From NCBI GenBank assembly GCA_021018995.1, contig CM037592.1, positions 79,487,301-79,551,300 on the forward strand: DNA of 64,000 nt, in the 5' to 3' direction. Every line of letters starts with the position of its first letter. Within the stretch, counting starts at the first letter, position 1. Source of the stretch: Chloranthus sessilifolius (taxonomy: Eukaryota > Streptophyta > Magnoliopsida > Chloranthales > Chloranthaceae). The notes below the pieces were generated by a model. The model ran no database searches, was not told the origin of the DNA, and worked only from the letters and a program-made list of their open reading frames with translations. Made by a program: the position numbers and the translations under genes. This document shows, piece after piece, positions 45,911 through 57,746 of this stretch.

Positions 45911-47522
45911 TTGTCATATCCCGTAGTCGGACGGAAATACTTATAGATACCACCCTCATAGTCATCACGAGTTATTCGCCAGTCTTACGTCATTTTTCTA
46001 AGAATATCTCTTGGAATCTTTTAACTCATCGCCCACCTTCTTACTCAGGCGATTTGATCGAAAGGACTAGTAGAATACCTAACCTCTTCTGAAAGCACAG
46101 GTAACTCCTGATTCTCACCCCTTTCTCGCCATTAGAGTAGATGTTAGAGTATAAAAAATGAAGATGTTAGGATCAATCGAAACTCACTATTCTTGCGCTA
46201 GTAGGCTGCTTTCAAAATATATATACATGCTTCAAGAGAGACAAAAGTGAGATCAAAATAGAGAGATAACATAAGCATACTTGAGCGAGAGCAATACGAC
46301 AAATGAATAAGTCAATGAGCCCAGGGAAGCATAAGCAACCTATGAGGACATTCCCGGTAGCCCTACCAAGAGAGTATAAGCAAACTGCTAGGGTCTCCCT
46401 GGTGCCCCTACACTACTAGATATCGTCGTAAGGTGGCGGGAGGAGGACAAACCTCTGCTAACCACATAATATGAGACTTTGATGGTACTAAAGCATGACG
46501 GAGAGCTCAATCATGACACCACATACCACCCGAGGAAAAGAGTATTACCTACCTCTTTTAAAGTTGTTAAGTAGAAAATTGTCCCCACATCACTGAGCCT
46601 TATCCCTCTTTCACCCTTAATTTTACTTTTGGACCATGAGTTAGAACCTTTTCAAGGATATCCTCGGGAATAAAATCGAAAACTTGTGAATGATGACTGA
46701 TGCAATCATCAGCTACCTACCACTCACTTCATCCAAGACTATGTGATATGATAGCCACTGCTGAAGGTAAAATCCAGCACATGACTAATATAACCAAACA
46801 CTCTCTTCCCGATACGGCAAAGTATCATCAGCGATTTTCTTCGAGACTAACTCCTTAAACATACTCATCGCTCTATATACTCACCCAGTAAAGTTTCATT
46901 GCGACTCGACACTGGGGCATTTTTATTTCAGGAAGGAATCACCTCACACCCCCTGCTTGTTCATAGTTAGACGTAGAATAATAAGGTTATTGCTCAAGGA
47001 AGACTGCCAAAGAAACTATACTGCCTATCCTGTCACACTCCTACACTGAGACATTTTAATATTTTGCTTCCCTTGTTGCATTTTATTTTCTCCTTGTAAT
47101 GAAAACTAGTAGACAAAAAATAGAAAAAAAGAAAAAAAAATCAAGAAAAAATGATACAAACAATCTCACTTTCGTTACCAGACCCCAGTCTGAGATACCT
47201 CCCCACTTGACAAATAGCAAGGGGGAAAATAAAATTACTGATGAACTTTGTTTCCATGTGTAGATACAAGCAACCTTCAACTATTACTGGGTCAGCTCAA
47301 GGAAAATCCGACTCCCAATAATAGATGACGACACCTAGGCAAACAACTAAAGCATGGAAGGTAAAGAAAAAGCGCAAAGAGGTACGCCTGAACCAAAAAT
47401 TTCTCTATTTATATATATATTGAACCTTTTTACATAAATCACTGGGGGCATACCCCATGTATATACAATAGAGAAAAGAAAACAAAAGAAATATGTACAT
47501 AGCCCTACTCCCTCCGCTGTCT
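45911..47522 (+). other. Tat-A region downstream of integrase
   Basis: No gene on the plus strand. Features seen: 'gacactggggcattttt' at about 46910; an A-rich stretch with AAAAAATAGAAAAAAAGAAA (about 47117); and 'cactgggggcataccc' at about 47440. The last probably lies in the 3' untranslated part of the antisense gene. Confidence 0.55.
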
Positions 47523-50500
47523 CTAGGATGGCCGCTCACTGTGGTCCCCGGTATCATCAACTCGGGGATCAAGCGTCTGATCTACCGAGACCTCAATCCC
47601 AGACCTCGGAGTAGGCGGGCATGTGAAGGGAGGGCGCACAGAAGACCGAGTCCTCATGAGCATAATCTCTAACTTGCTCATGGGTCGTACGATGAGGACA
47701 CCCAGCCAAAGAGCCTGTACCCACTGACTCCGACTCAGCCAAGCGACTGACCATCCCACGGATGCCTCGATCCCTCCTCTCCAGCTGATACCGCAACTGG
47801 TCTATTGTTGCCTACATCTCAGCACGTACTATCTCCAACTTGGTCATGTGAGCCACCTGGCAGGTGATCATCTCGATGAGAGCCCCCACATCGACCAGCT
47901 CTGGACAACACGCACTGTCTCTTGGCATGACTCCTCTAGCTAATGAGCCTGCATGACAATGAAAAATCAAGAACCAAGCATACCCACGAGGAAGGAAAGA
48001 GAGAAGAGAAGTATGCCAAGTCTGCCCGCTCCCGAAGAAGGCACCCAACTATCGCAGACGTCACTGGATCTGCAACTGACACAGGCTGAGGAGGAGATAC
48101 CATTGCAGGCTGCTACAACACAAACGAAAATGCATCAGAAAAACACATATGTAAAAACTAAGAACAAAACTACACTAACCCAATATACCTGAACAAGAGG
48201 AGTAAACTTCTGGGGACGAGCCTCCGGAGCAGAGTTAGGAATGACCTGCATAAGACAGAATAAAACAAACAAACACGAACTCGTTAGACAAAACCAACTA
48301 ACCAAATAACTAATCAACGCGCAAATTAAAATACATATAGATACTATACCTGACTCTCTGGGCGTAGTGAAGCGGCTGTAGCCTCCCTCGTCTGGAAGTC
48401 CTCGATAAGCATGTGCTGAAAACATTCCAACCCGATATCAAACAATGAATAATTGCATTTGATAAGACAAAATAGCTCAAGAAGACAAGACTCACCCAAC
48501 GCTCTAACTTGGCATGAAGTTGAGCGATCACCGGGTCCTCCTGACTTGAGGAGACCACTAAAGACCGGTCAAAAGTTGGAGCAGATACCCTAGCTGTGGA
48601 AAGCTTCGCCCTCTATAAATATAACAAACAACAAACATCTCAAAAACAACAAAACCAACACCACTAATGATTAATAAAATCCACACAACACTCACCAGTC
48701 TATCAATCTCCCAGCGGAAGCTGGCCTCCACCTCACGACCAGCCTACTGCTGACCCTAGAGCAGCCCAATTAGCTTCGCTTGTAGAGGCACCTCATCCTC
48801 TCTCACCGCCTGAGAAATATACGAATACATTAACAAGACAAGTAAAACCTAATGCAATAAAAAAAAAGAAGATAAACTACGCTCACCAGAACATGACATG
48901 TTTCCTCTAGCTGACCCCTCAAACCATTCTCCGCGACTCTGACATCAGCGATAGAGGCCGCCGGTAACCTCAGCATCTCCTCATCAAGACGGGGGGCACT
49001 CCCCATCCGCTCCTGTGTAAGTTGCAGGGCCTCCAATTCCCCACGAACTCCTGGGCTCAGTTGACCACGCTCCAGCTCCGCCACTCTCTCCCTCAAACCT
49101 TCGGCGGAATCAGGCCCACCAATACTGAAGGAACTCTTCCCCTGAAAGGGGAACTGGGTAAAAAGCTGGCCACGAAGATCCTCAAACCATCTCGTATAAG
49201 CCCTAACAACTATCTCATCCCGAGCTTCGATAACCTCGGTTCCCCCAGACCTAAAATCTAAATACTGATATGGCATCTTCTTATCAAAAAAGCAGCCAGG
49301 AGGACCGATCTTTTTCTTCGACACCCATGGACGAAGCTCTGGAGGGACTCCTTGGGGGAGTCCTAACTGTCGAGCCACTCGATAGAGGTGAATACGCTCC
49401 ACCATCTCAAAGCAGGGAACCCACATCTCTCGCCTAAAAAGGGACTTGCCAGACTATATAACTGCCTGATCAGCACTGTCCCCATTCTCGTAGGGTCTCC
49501 AAATAACTTGTAACCTTGAAACAAGCCAGACGAAAGCGTTAGTAAGATCCAAACTACACAACAAAACAACACTAACCAAAAACAAAGTACACACACACAC
49601 ACACACTTGATCGAGGTGCATATCCTCGAACAACCACCTCGCAGTTTGGAGAGCTATAGTCCTCCGGTGGTTTCCCATCAACGTCCGCCACAAATACATA
49701 TGTGGGAATGTAGGTGCCATCCCTGGAGGGACCCTGGGGGCAAAGGAATAGGAAATGTTCGTACGCCCAGAACTGTATGAAACCACACAAAATGACATCA
49801 GTAAAACCCCTAAAAGAAGGACGTCGAATACCAAGGACTTATAAAAGAAAATTAAAACCTCACCTATAAAAATGGAATGAAGTTGTTGATGATCTCGACT
49901 CCCGTGGCCCACTGAAACAACTGACCGTAAAGGTGGGCTACCGCCGCCACACCCCACGCATATGTGGACATCCACTCCAAGTCCACAAGCAGCGGCAGAA
50001 ATAATCCAGTGATACACCCCCGGGTAGAAGACGAAAATAGAACCCCTCTGAAAAAATGCATAAGGAAAGCCCTGATAACGCGATCCGCCTCCACCCCTAC
50101 CTCCATACGAGATCTCAAGCCTCAATCACCCTGCAACGCATCTTGTACGTCACTGCAGACTCAGGATGGCACCTCATAGGAGTGAACCCCGCTCTAAAAG
50201 TATCGAGAAACCAAGTGGTCCGAATCAACCCTGGCTCAGATATGCTAGAATCAAACTTGGTCCTGAAACACTCGACACTCACCACCTAATAGTCAAATAG
50301 CATCTGTCCAGTCACAGGCTCACCCTCAAACCTCACTCTAGTGACATGGACCCAGTCCTTAGGGGTCAGCAACATCATCCCCGTAGGGAAGAGCAATGCC
50401 TAATGCTCCTCCCTCCACCTCTCAACTATAGCCCAAACCAGACCAATGTCTATACGGAAAGGTTTGAGCTCTAGGATAGGCCCAAAACCAAAACTTGCAA

Positions 50501-51067
50501 GTCTCTCCTGCTAGAATGCATGGAGAGCCTGGTACCATGCATGGGACTCACCCCACGCAGTGTTAATGCACAAAGAAAGGGGCTCCTAAACAAATAAAAG
50601 AAGCATGAGAGGCGTAACACAAAAGATAATGACTAACTATGCTTAGGTCAAAACAAACATGAAAACAGAATCTACACTGACTAATAAACATGATATGCAA
50701 AATATGAGAGAAACAAAATGAAACGTTACTTAAAACTATATACAAACATGATGCATAAATACCCACACACACTAGCACTAAATGCAGGTTCTGCGTAAAA
50801 GTAAAGAGGTTTTCATGCCCTAGAAATCTAAGTTGTACTAATGGAATTCAGATATGGACACTCGAATGAAAGGTCAGCGCCCTCAACATCGGGAGGGACC
50901 ACACCTTCATCACCAGGATGAACCTCATCCCCCTCGACTATCGCAACCACCTCGACAACACCCTCCTCAGTAACCATCGCTCCCCCTCGAGCAGGAACCT
51001 TCGAGGTACCCTCATCCTCCAACATCTTCACCAACTCTGAGATAGTCATACTACTTTCAGGCACCAT
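47523..51067 (-). pseudogene. Antisense multi-exon plant mobile domain (PMD) gene in Tat-A
   Basis: On the strand opposite to pol, coding pieces with AG/GT borders line up. Approximate exons: 51067-50840, 50585-49864, 49772-49606, 49514-48897, 48809-48696, 48612-48496, 48415-48350, 48245-48189, 48112-47984, 47948-47523. Exons 2-4 read like a PMD protein: RIDIGLVWAIVERWREEH, FPTGMMLLTPKDWVHV, FEGEPVTGQ, FWAYEHFLFL, RWLFEDMHLDQ, VPCFEMVERIHLYRVARQLG. Exon 4 then runs into a coiled coil (LRERVAELERG), and the last exon looks helical too. Exon 1 is acidic and starts MVPESSMTISELVKM. A few stops (about 50405, 50288, 48766) and one shift in exon 3 show decay. Antisense extra ORFs with PMD similarity are known in Tat elements; PMD proteins are otherwise plant host and transposon proteins of unclear biochemical role. 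The first donor site and exact exon ends are uncertain. Confidence 0.7.
49588..49606. repeat. (AC)n microsatellite
   Basis: An uninterrupted CA run at the presumed exon 3 donor of the antisense gene. On the minus strand it reads GTGTGT.., giving several alternative GT donors. Confidence 0.9.
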
Positions 51068-54000
51068 CTCGCAAGAAAGTACTCAAAAAATAAGGAAAAA
51101 TGCAAAAAATCGCGTCAAAATCCAACGGACGGGTCACGAGATATCAAAGAAACACATAAACTAGAACACTCGAGAGTAGGGAAGCATAGAAGTCCAGAAA
51201 AGTCAGAATGCGTAGGTGAAATGAGAAGGATTTCCAGCTTTTATAGGCATCACTCACTCTCGTGCTATCCCCAAAATGCAGAATCGAATCGAGCACAGCG
51301 AACAACACGCAAATTCTGAGTTCAACGCTACTCCTCATGTGCGGAATTAGCCCTCCGTCACCTTGCGAGCGACAGACTGAAATCACGTAACACCAACAAC
51401 GCGAGATTAAAATTCAACATATCAATTGATACACGAAATCCAAAGGTCACCCCGACTTGGCTAGCCTATAAACTGCTGACTTTTCGATCTCGTGCATTTC
51501 TTAGCACGCATAATCGGGTTAAATGTAGAAGCCCCTGTGTGGAATAAACCCGCCAACAATTGGATCCTGCGCCCTAGGCCATGCGCAAAATTCAATTCTG
51601 TGCCAATACTTATGCACAAAATTACCAAATCCAAAAAAAATATGACACTGAGGCCAAAAGGCCTCTAAATGCAAACACATGCCAAGAAGGCCCCTAGACA
51701 CACACACACACATACATAATCGAGTCACATGCACATACACACATTAAACCAAACAAAGAAGAAAAATAAAATGAACAAAATTTTATTAAAAATTAAAGCT
51801 TTTTTACAGGTAACACTGGGGGCATACCCTCTGAATTACAACCCAAAACGAAAACTTAAAACCTAACCTACAACCTGAAACAAAAATCGAGAATCCCAAA
51901 ACATACACAAGATGCACAGGAGCATCCAATTAGAAGCAACCGAAAATGTCGGGAGAGGGTTGGGTAACACCTTCTCCCTCCACTTGTAACACCTCTCTTC
52001 TGCCATCTTCACCTCCTCTACCACCACCTCCAACGCTTCCTTCACTACTTCATGCCAGCAACAATGGAGAGGAGGCCGCTCTCCAGTCGATCACCTCGAC
52101 TACGGTGGTGCTTATAATAACACCTCCCTTCTACTATAGCAACACTTCCAAGTGGCATGTCACCGAACATTATGATTGGACAAAGATCGCACGAAATCAC
52201 GAAGAAAGGATGAAGATACATCGGACCTCGGATTGATAAGCAAAGAGAAGAAGTGGGAAAGACTGAAGAAACTTGAAAAAACCACACAAATATATAGACA
52301 CCTGGCAAATCCTGCGCTAGACATGCTGCACTTTATCCAATTAAGCGTATGTCAGAACGCGCAGATTTATAATATCACGCAAACTGCAATGCACGAAATT
52401 CAACCCCCATTAAACCTTGCATGCGACAATTCGGTCTCGCGTTTATCCTATCACACGAAATCCAAGACACGTGCCACAATCATTGCTCGGAATTCAAGCG
52501 GACGCCACAAAGTCAACATAAAGTATTGCTTGACCTCTAGATCTCACACATCCATGTCTGTGCGAAATCCAATTACACGCACTAACTAATACGCGGAATA
52601 ACCTCGCTGACCTTTCAATCACGCACAATTGAACTTGCAAGGAATTGAATATCATGCTACATAACCTGTGCTTAATTAGTCTCTAACCTCTGAATCTCGC
52701 ACAAGTAAATATGCACGAAATTTAATTCCACGCACAAACGCATACGCGGAATTCCTCAGTTATAGCAAGAAAATATATACACGGAATAGCAGGATCGAAG
52801 ACCAAAACTAGGAGCCCAAACACATAAAGAATGGTAGCTTACCCGCCTGATCCACACCTATGCTCAGATCAAAAGAACACTTCAAACCTAAAACTATACA
52901 CCCCGAAAAACTAGAATCAACGCTTCACATACACACCCAAACACTCCCGACTTAACCATTAAGAGTTAAATCAGAGCCAATTAAAAATACACACAAGCAA
53001 ATAAAGTAGACCAAACCAAACTAAATTAACCAAACTAAATCAAAATTCACCAAAATTTAGGTAACCGTAAAATAAATAAAGATTGCTTCATAAATATGAT
53101 AAAACTAATACAAATTACACCGAGGGCATACCCTTTGAATATACAAAAATAATTACAACCCCGAAACAAGAATCAAACTAAACCCGCCAAACGAAAGATG
53201 AATTTGAAATCAGAATGGGCACCCTTGAGGAAAAATGCCTGAATAATAACACATAAAAAATGACGGAGAGGCCCGAAAAGGAAGCACACACTGAACGAAT
53301 TTTAACAAAAATCTCATCTTCACTTCCTTTTCTCCCTGAGATGTTGCTTATGATACAGCCTTCCAGATCACACAATAAAATGACAGCATCACAGGGCCCC
53401 GGGCCGGTGGAAAAGGAAGAGTGACTCATAGAAGGCCACTTAGGATCTGAGGCATACACCTATGGAAGGCTAGTCTTGGAAACCCCCAAGGGAGGGCCGA
53501 CCAAAGGTCAATCCACAGAACCTATTGAGGAGCAACTGACACCGTTCACGAGAATTCTAACGCAATTCTTTTCCTTGGTTTTCTTCCCTCCACCTTTAAC
53601 TCTTCCATTTTTTTCCCAATAGGGTGGCACTTCGGGTCATATTAACATCCTCGACCCTAGCACCACCCCATATCCCAACAACCCCGATACCACAACGAGC
53701 AAATCACTATGAAAAATCCCTTTAGGATGCAATACCCGAGAAACACCATAAAATGGAAGAAAAGACATTAAAAAATACCATATTCCAAAAAAAACAAAAC
53801 TATAAATGCACTAAAAATAACAAAAGAATAATAAAAAATAAACCACCCCTAGATACCTATTTATAGGCAAAGACCCCTTAGCCACAATATGACAAGTGTC
53901 TTACTTACAAACCCCTTTCATCTATCTTCATTAAAACAAGACACTTGCCCCCTTTAGAAATACAAGTCCACCACAAGAAAGGTAAACCAGTAGGATTAAA

Positions 54001-54285
54001 ACATCTGACACCCATCCAAACTCTAGACCCAAACTCACGCATCTTCAACAAGTGTCACCAAACATAAGACCAAAATAAGAAAAAAAAAAAAAAACTCATT
54101 CCTTAAACAAACAAATGCACAAAATTCCTTCTCATCCACAAAAACTCACTAATAGCCCCAGCCCGTCTGGCCCACAAAACAACACAAAACAAAATAAAAC
54201 AAGGCAAAATAAAAAAAACAAAACCCATTAAAACCGAACAAAAATCATAGAAAAATCAAATCACCAAAGGGAAAACTGCTCCCCG
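51068..54285. other. Tat-A 3' region, non-coding, with repeated TGGGGGCATACCC blocks
   Basis: No gene is recognised. Two further copies of the 'tgggggcataccc' block seen at 47440 lie at about 51815 and, as 'cgagggcataccct', 53112. The stretches 51240-51620 and 52330-52770 carry 'gcacgaaattcaa'-like strings, as in the Tat-A LTR. A minus-strand frame at 51863-52045 (EVVVEEVKMAEERCYKWREK) looks helical and may be a decayed second antisense exon. Confidence 0.5.
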
Positions 54286-55200
54286 CAGTCCCATCATGAC
54301 CAAATCACTCCTCGACGCCCGCCACTCGCTCCGTTGCGATAAATAATCCGGCAAAAAAATAAAAATAAAATTATCGCTCATAATCTCATCACAATAACAC
54401 ACCTCGCGATGTTCACAATCAAATCACTTGAACCTGAAAAATAATAATAATAAAAATAAATAATAAAGGTCCCATCGTGACACAAAAGTGAAAAATAAGG
54501 GCAACAACACCTGAATGATGACAAAGTAGCCACAGGATAAATCATTCTGTGCTACCCGTCCCACCATGATCAGAATCACTCTCCCTTGTCCCATCGCGTA
54601 ACCTCACACACTGACCAGAGAGAGAACTACTGACGTCCCATCACATATCCCCACAATAACACGTCCCATCACAACAGAACGCTCATATAACCAACGCTAT
54701 CCCAACACCTAAGTTCATTGGCATGAATCAGCCATGCCCACAACAGTTCCATCGCGACGCTAATGCCCTGCTACACCACCAAAGCCAAAGGCAAGTCCCG
54801 TCGCAATCTCAAGACACCATTCAAACTGACTCCAACCCATCGTATAACCAAGATCTGCCAAAGAAAGAAATACACCATCATTGTCCCATCACAACGTCAA
54901 AACAGTCAAGGAGTCATCAACCAAAATGCCCCATCACATAACCACCAAGTCCCGTCGTAATCCATCGCGAGACACAACCAAGAGGGGAGGCTCAACCAAT
55001 GTCCCATCGCGAAAAGCAATGAGCCGAACCCCTCAAATGTCCCTTTGTGCAACAGTCGTCAGACTCCACCACAACAGAAACATACGATTGTCGACAGAAG
55101 AAGAGAGAAATTTCTCTGACGTCCCATCGCACCCAACAAATATTAAGTCCCATCACGAACATCTCAGTAGGAAATTCAGACATCCCATTGCGCAACAAAT
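54286..55200. repeat. Array of GTCCCATCGCGA motifs
   Basis: About 15 copies of [A/G/C]GTCCCATCGCGA or variants (GTCCCATCACAA, GTCCCGTCGCAA) occur, at about 54288, 54470, 54560, 54590, 54637, 54663, 54745, 54798, 54884, 54928, 54951, 55003, 55119, 55147 and 55182. Spacing is irregular, 20-180 bp. The TCGCGA core is palindromic. Confidence 0.8.
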
Positions 55201-56055
55201 TAGGTAAGTATAATCCCTTTCTTTCCACTCAATATTTCTTATAAAATATAATTAGATAATATTAAGTCAAAAGTTTTCAAAACCTGTCTCTCTCGACTTG
55301 CGAATCACTATAGTCCTCCCATAAGAGACAATCATCATAATTTATGAGAAGATTAGACGGAGTATCCGGCATACCAAGTGTCATCTTGACAACCACATAA
55401 AAGGTCAGGTCTAAAAATCTCGCTCTTGTGAATCTGCTCAGCGACGTCTCGGAAGTCACATTTTCTGTAGTTTTACCTCTGAATTGATCTTAAGTTAAAA
55501 ATCCCAAACTTTCAAAAAATAAAATACAAAAAATGATAATTAGTAGACCCTCTATCTATCAAAATTCCCTTCTCACCACTCCAATCCATTCCTTCCCCTG
55601 GGAAATCAGACATTGAATATGCTCAACTTTGAGAAACTATAAATGTCCACTGGAAAGGGACCCCTGACGTGCCATTGGTGTGAGAAATGATGCGCCCAAT
55701 CTGGCATGACTTGCGAAAGCCTTCGCCATTACATCAAATTACATCATATTATCTGGTCACTTGACCTTGTTTCTGGATGTTCGTATGACACCCCTCGGTA
55801 CCTCGATTGCATTAATTTTTCTCTGTTTGACTACATGCGACGAGATATCACTTGCACCTACATATGAGGATATACCTCTCGACAACTACCACTGGGCCCT
55901 TGAATGCTCCTCCTTAGTATGTACTGATAGATAAGAAAGTCAAGCATTTCATGTGAGCACCCCGGTTCACACTTGTGATCTCTTAAAGAAACAAGAAGAC
56001 ACCTAGAAAGAGGGGTGTCAACTTCTTCAACCATCCTTACTCTGCAAGGACGCAC
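55201..56055. other. Tat-A 3' region before the PPT
   Basis: Non-coding; I see no repeat or open frame worth naming. Confidence 0.5.
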
Positions 56056-56069
56056 CGAAGAGGGGCATC
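56056..56069 (+). other. Polypurine tract of Tat-A
   Basis: CGAAGAGGGGCATC ends directly at the 3' LTR start. The same form (CCAAAGAGGGACATC) precedes the inverted LTR at 62477, so it is likely the plus-strand cDNA primer site of both families. Confidence 0.75.
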
Positions 56070-57741
56070 TGTAGACACCCCATTTTCGCCCTCTCAGAGT
56101 ATGCAAACGTGTTCGATAAACCTTTGACTTTGCCCATGATCTTTGGACAATGACTAACCTTCTCCAAAGACCTTAAAACCCTAAATACGGGGATCATTAC
56201 TGAAACAATAGTATATTGTTGAGACCCAGGCTAAAACAATAGCTTTGCAGCTCGGACCCGATCCAACCCAAGAAAATTCTGAATTTCACATAGATACACT
56301 TGCACGAAATCGATTCCATGTGTGGCAACATGTGCGAAATTGGTTCCACTTGGACCAGGCTCACTCTTCCCGCGGACCACTTAAGACCCGAATTTTGCGC
56401 TATACAGTATGTGCTTAATCCAATCCTACGCTGACACACTTGCGCAGAATTAGTCCTCCTTGGACTAGGGCTGCCTTTCATACACCGCCTAAAGACCCTG
56501 ATCCCGCGTAGATACACATGCACAAAATCGATTCCAAGTGTGATCCCACATGCAGAATAGGTCTAGATTGGACTGGGATTCTATTCCCCAAACCGCCTAG
56601 GGACCTGAATCCTGCGCAAATGCCACTGCATGGAATTCAATCCCACGCGTCACTGGATATGCGGAATTGACTCCCAATCCTACCCGACCTTTAACTCCCC
56701 AACCCGCCCAGGGACCTGAATCCCGCGCATGCGCCACTACGCGAAATTTAATCCCATGCATCACTAGACATGCGGAATTAGTTCCCAATCCAACCCGGCC
56801 TTTAATTCCTTGAACCACCTGAAGTTTCGATCAAGCGCAAACGCCACTACGCGGAATTGGTTTCCCAGGCCCACTAGAACAAGGAAGCCCGATCACAGGC
56901 CGACTTGAATTGAATCAAGCGCATACACCACTACGCGAAATTCAATTAAGCACAACCTCACTTGCGTGGAATTCATCAATACCGCACATCCCCACTTGCG
57001 CAAAATTAGCCCGCTATCTATAAAAAGGCCCCCATACCTAGACCAAAGGGATGAATCCACTTATTTTTTTTATATGAATTTCAATAGAAATCTCCCCTCT
57101 CTCGAGCTCAGGCCTTTCCTAAGCTTGAGTGTCTTCTCTCTGCAGCACTGGAAGGAGGCAGAAGTGCTTAGCTTCAGGTACCCGAGAACGGGTCGATCCT
57201 CCTTAGCATAACGGGCCATAACCCCCCTTTTTTTCTAATTTGAGTAGCATTAGGAAACCAAATTAATTAGAATTAGAGTACTATTAGGAGACTAAATTAA
57301 TTAGAATTAGAGTAGAATTAAAAAACTAAACTAATTAAAATTAGAGTAGTAGTAGGACACTTAGTCAGTTAAAGTTAGAATACTACTAGGAAACCTATAA
57401 TTAGTCAAACCCAGGATAGGTTAAGGAAATAGACTTAAAGCAGAATTAGAAAGTTAAATCAGACAAACTACAACTATTGGAGTCGGCCGACCGACGTTCA
57501 ACAAAGGAGTTAACCCACACCCCGTAAAGCGTGATTAGTGACGTGTTGCAGCATCGATAAATATCTACAGCTGGCGATCACATCACCCAGATATATTCCA
57601 TTTAATATTCACCTCTTTAATTTCAGCAATTTAATATTTCTTAGTTTATTACTCCATCATCCCTAGCTAGAGTCCACTTGGACCGAATTGGGCCACTTAT
57701 TTCGAGGACCGAAAGGAACCTATAAAAAACACGTTCCAACA
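56070..57741 (+). repeat. 3' LTR of Tat-A
   Basis: Starts TGTAGACACCCCATTTTCGC and ends ACGTTCCAACA. It is close to the 5' LTR by eye, with many substitutions. It has an internal deletion of about 345 bp: 'gcttcag' (57170) runs straight into 'gtacccgagaacggg', where the 5' copy has 14764-15107. TATA box TATAAAAA at 57019-57026. Confidence 0.88.
57019..57026 (+). promoter_or_regulatory. TATA box in the Tat-A 3' LTR
   Basis: TATAAAAA followed by GGCCCCCATACC, as in the 5' LTR. Confidence 0.65.
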
Positions 57742-57746
57742 CCCAT
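57742..57746. repeat. Right target-site duplication of Tat-A
   Basis: CCCAT, identical to 13702-13706. Confidence 0.88.

Larger units (their letters stand above)
13707..57741 (+). mobile_element. Tat-A, Tat-lineage element carrying nested insertions
   Basis: It is flanked by CCCAT on both sides and has LTRs of the same family at 13707-15673 and 56070-57741, a PBS after the first and a GA-rich polypurine tract before the second. Internal order: gag, protease, G-patch-like stretch, RT, RNase H, second RNase H, integrase, antisense PMD gene, long 3' region. Three insertions (18606-21787, 24093-40332, 42981-45092) lengthen it. Without them it would be about 22 kb, large but within the range of Tat/Ogre-type elements. 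Confidence 0.9.
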
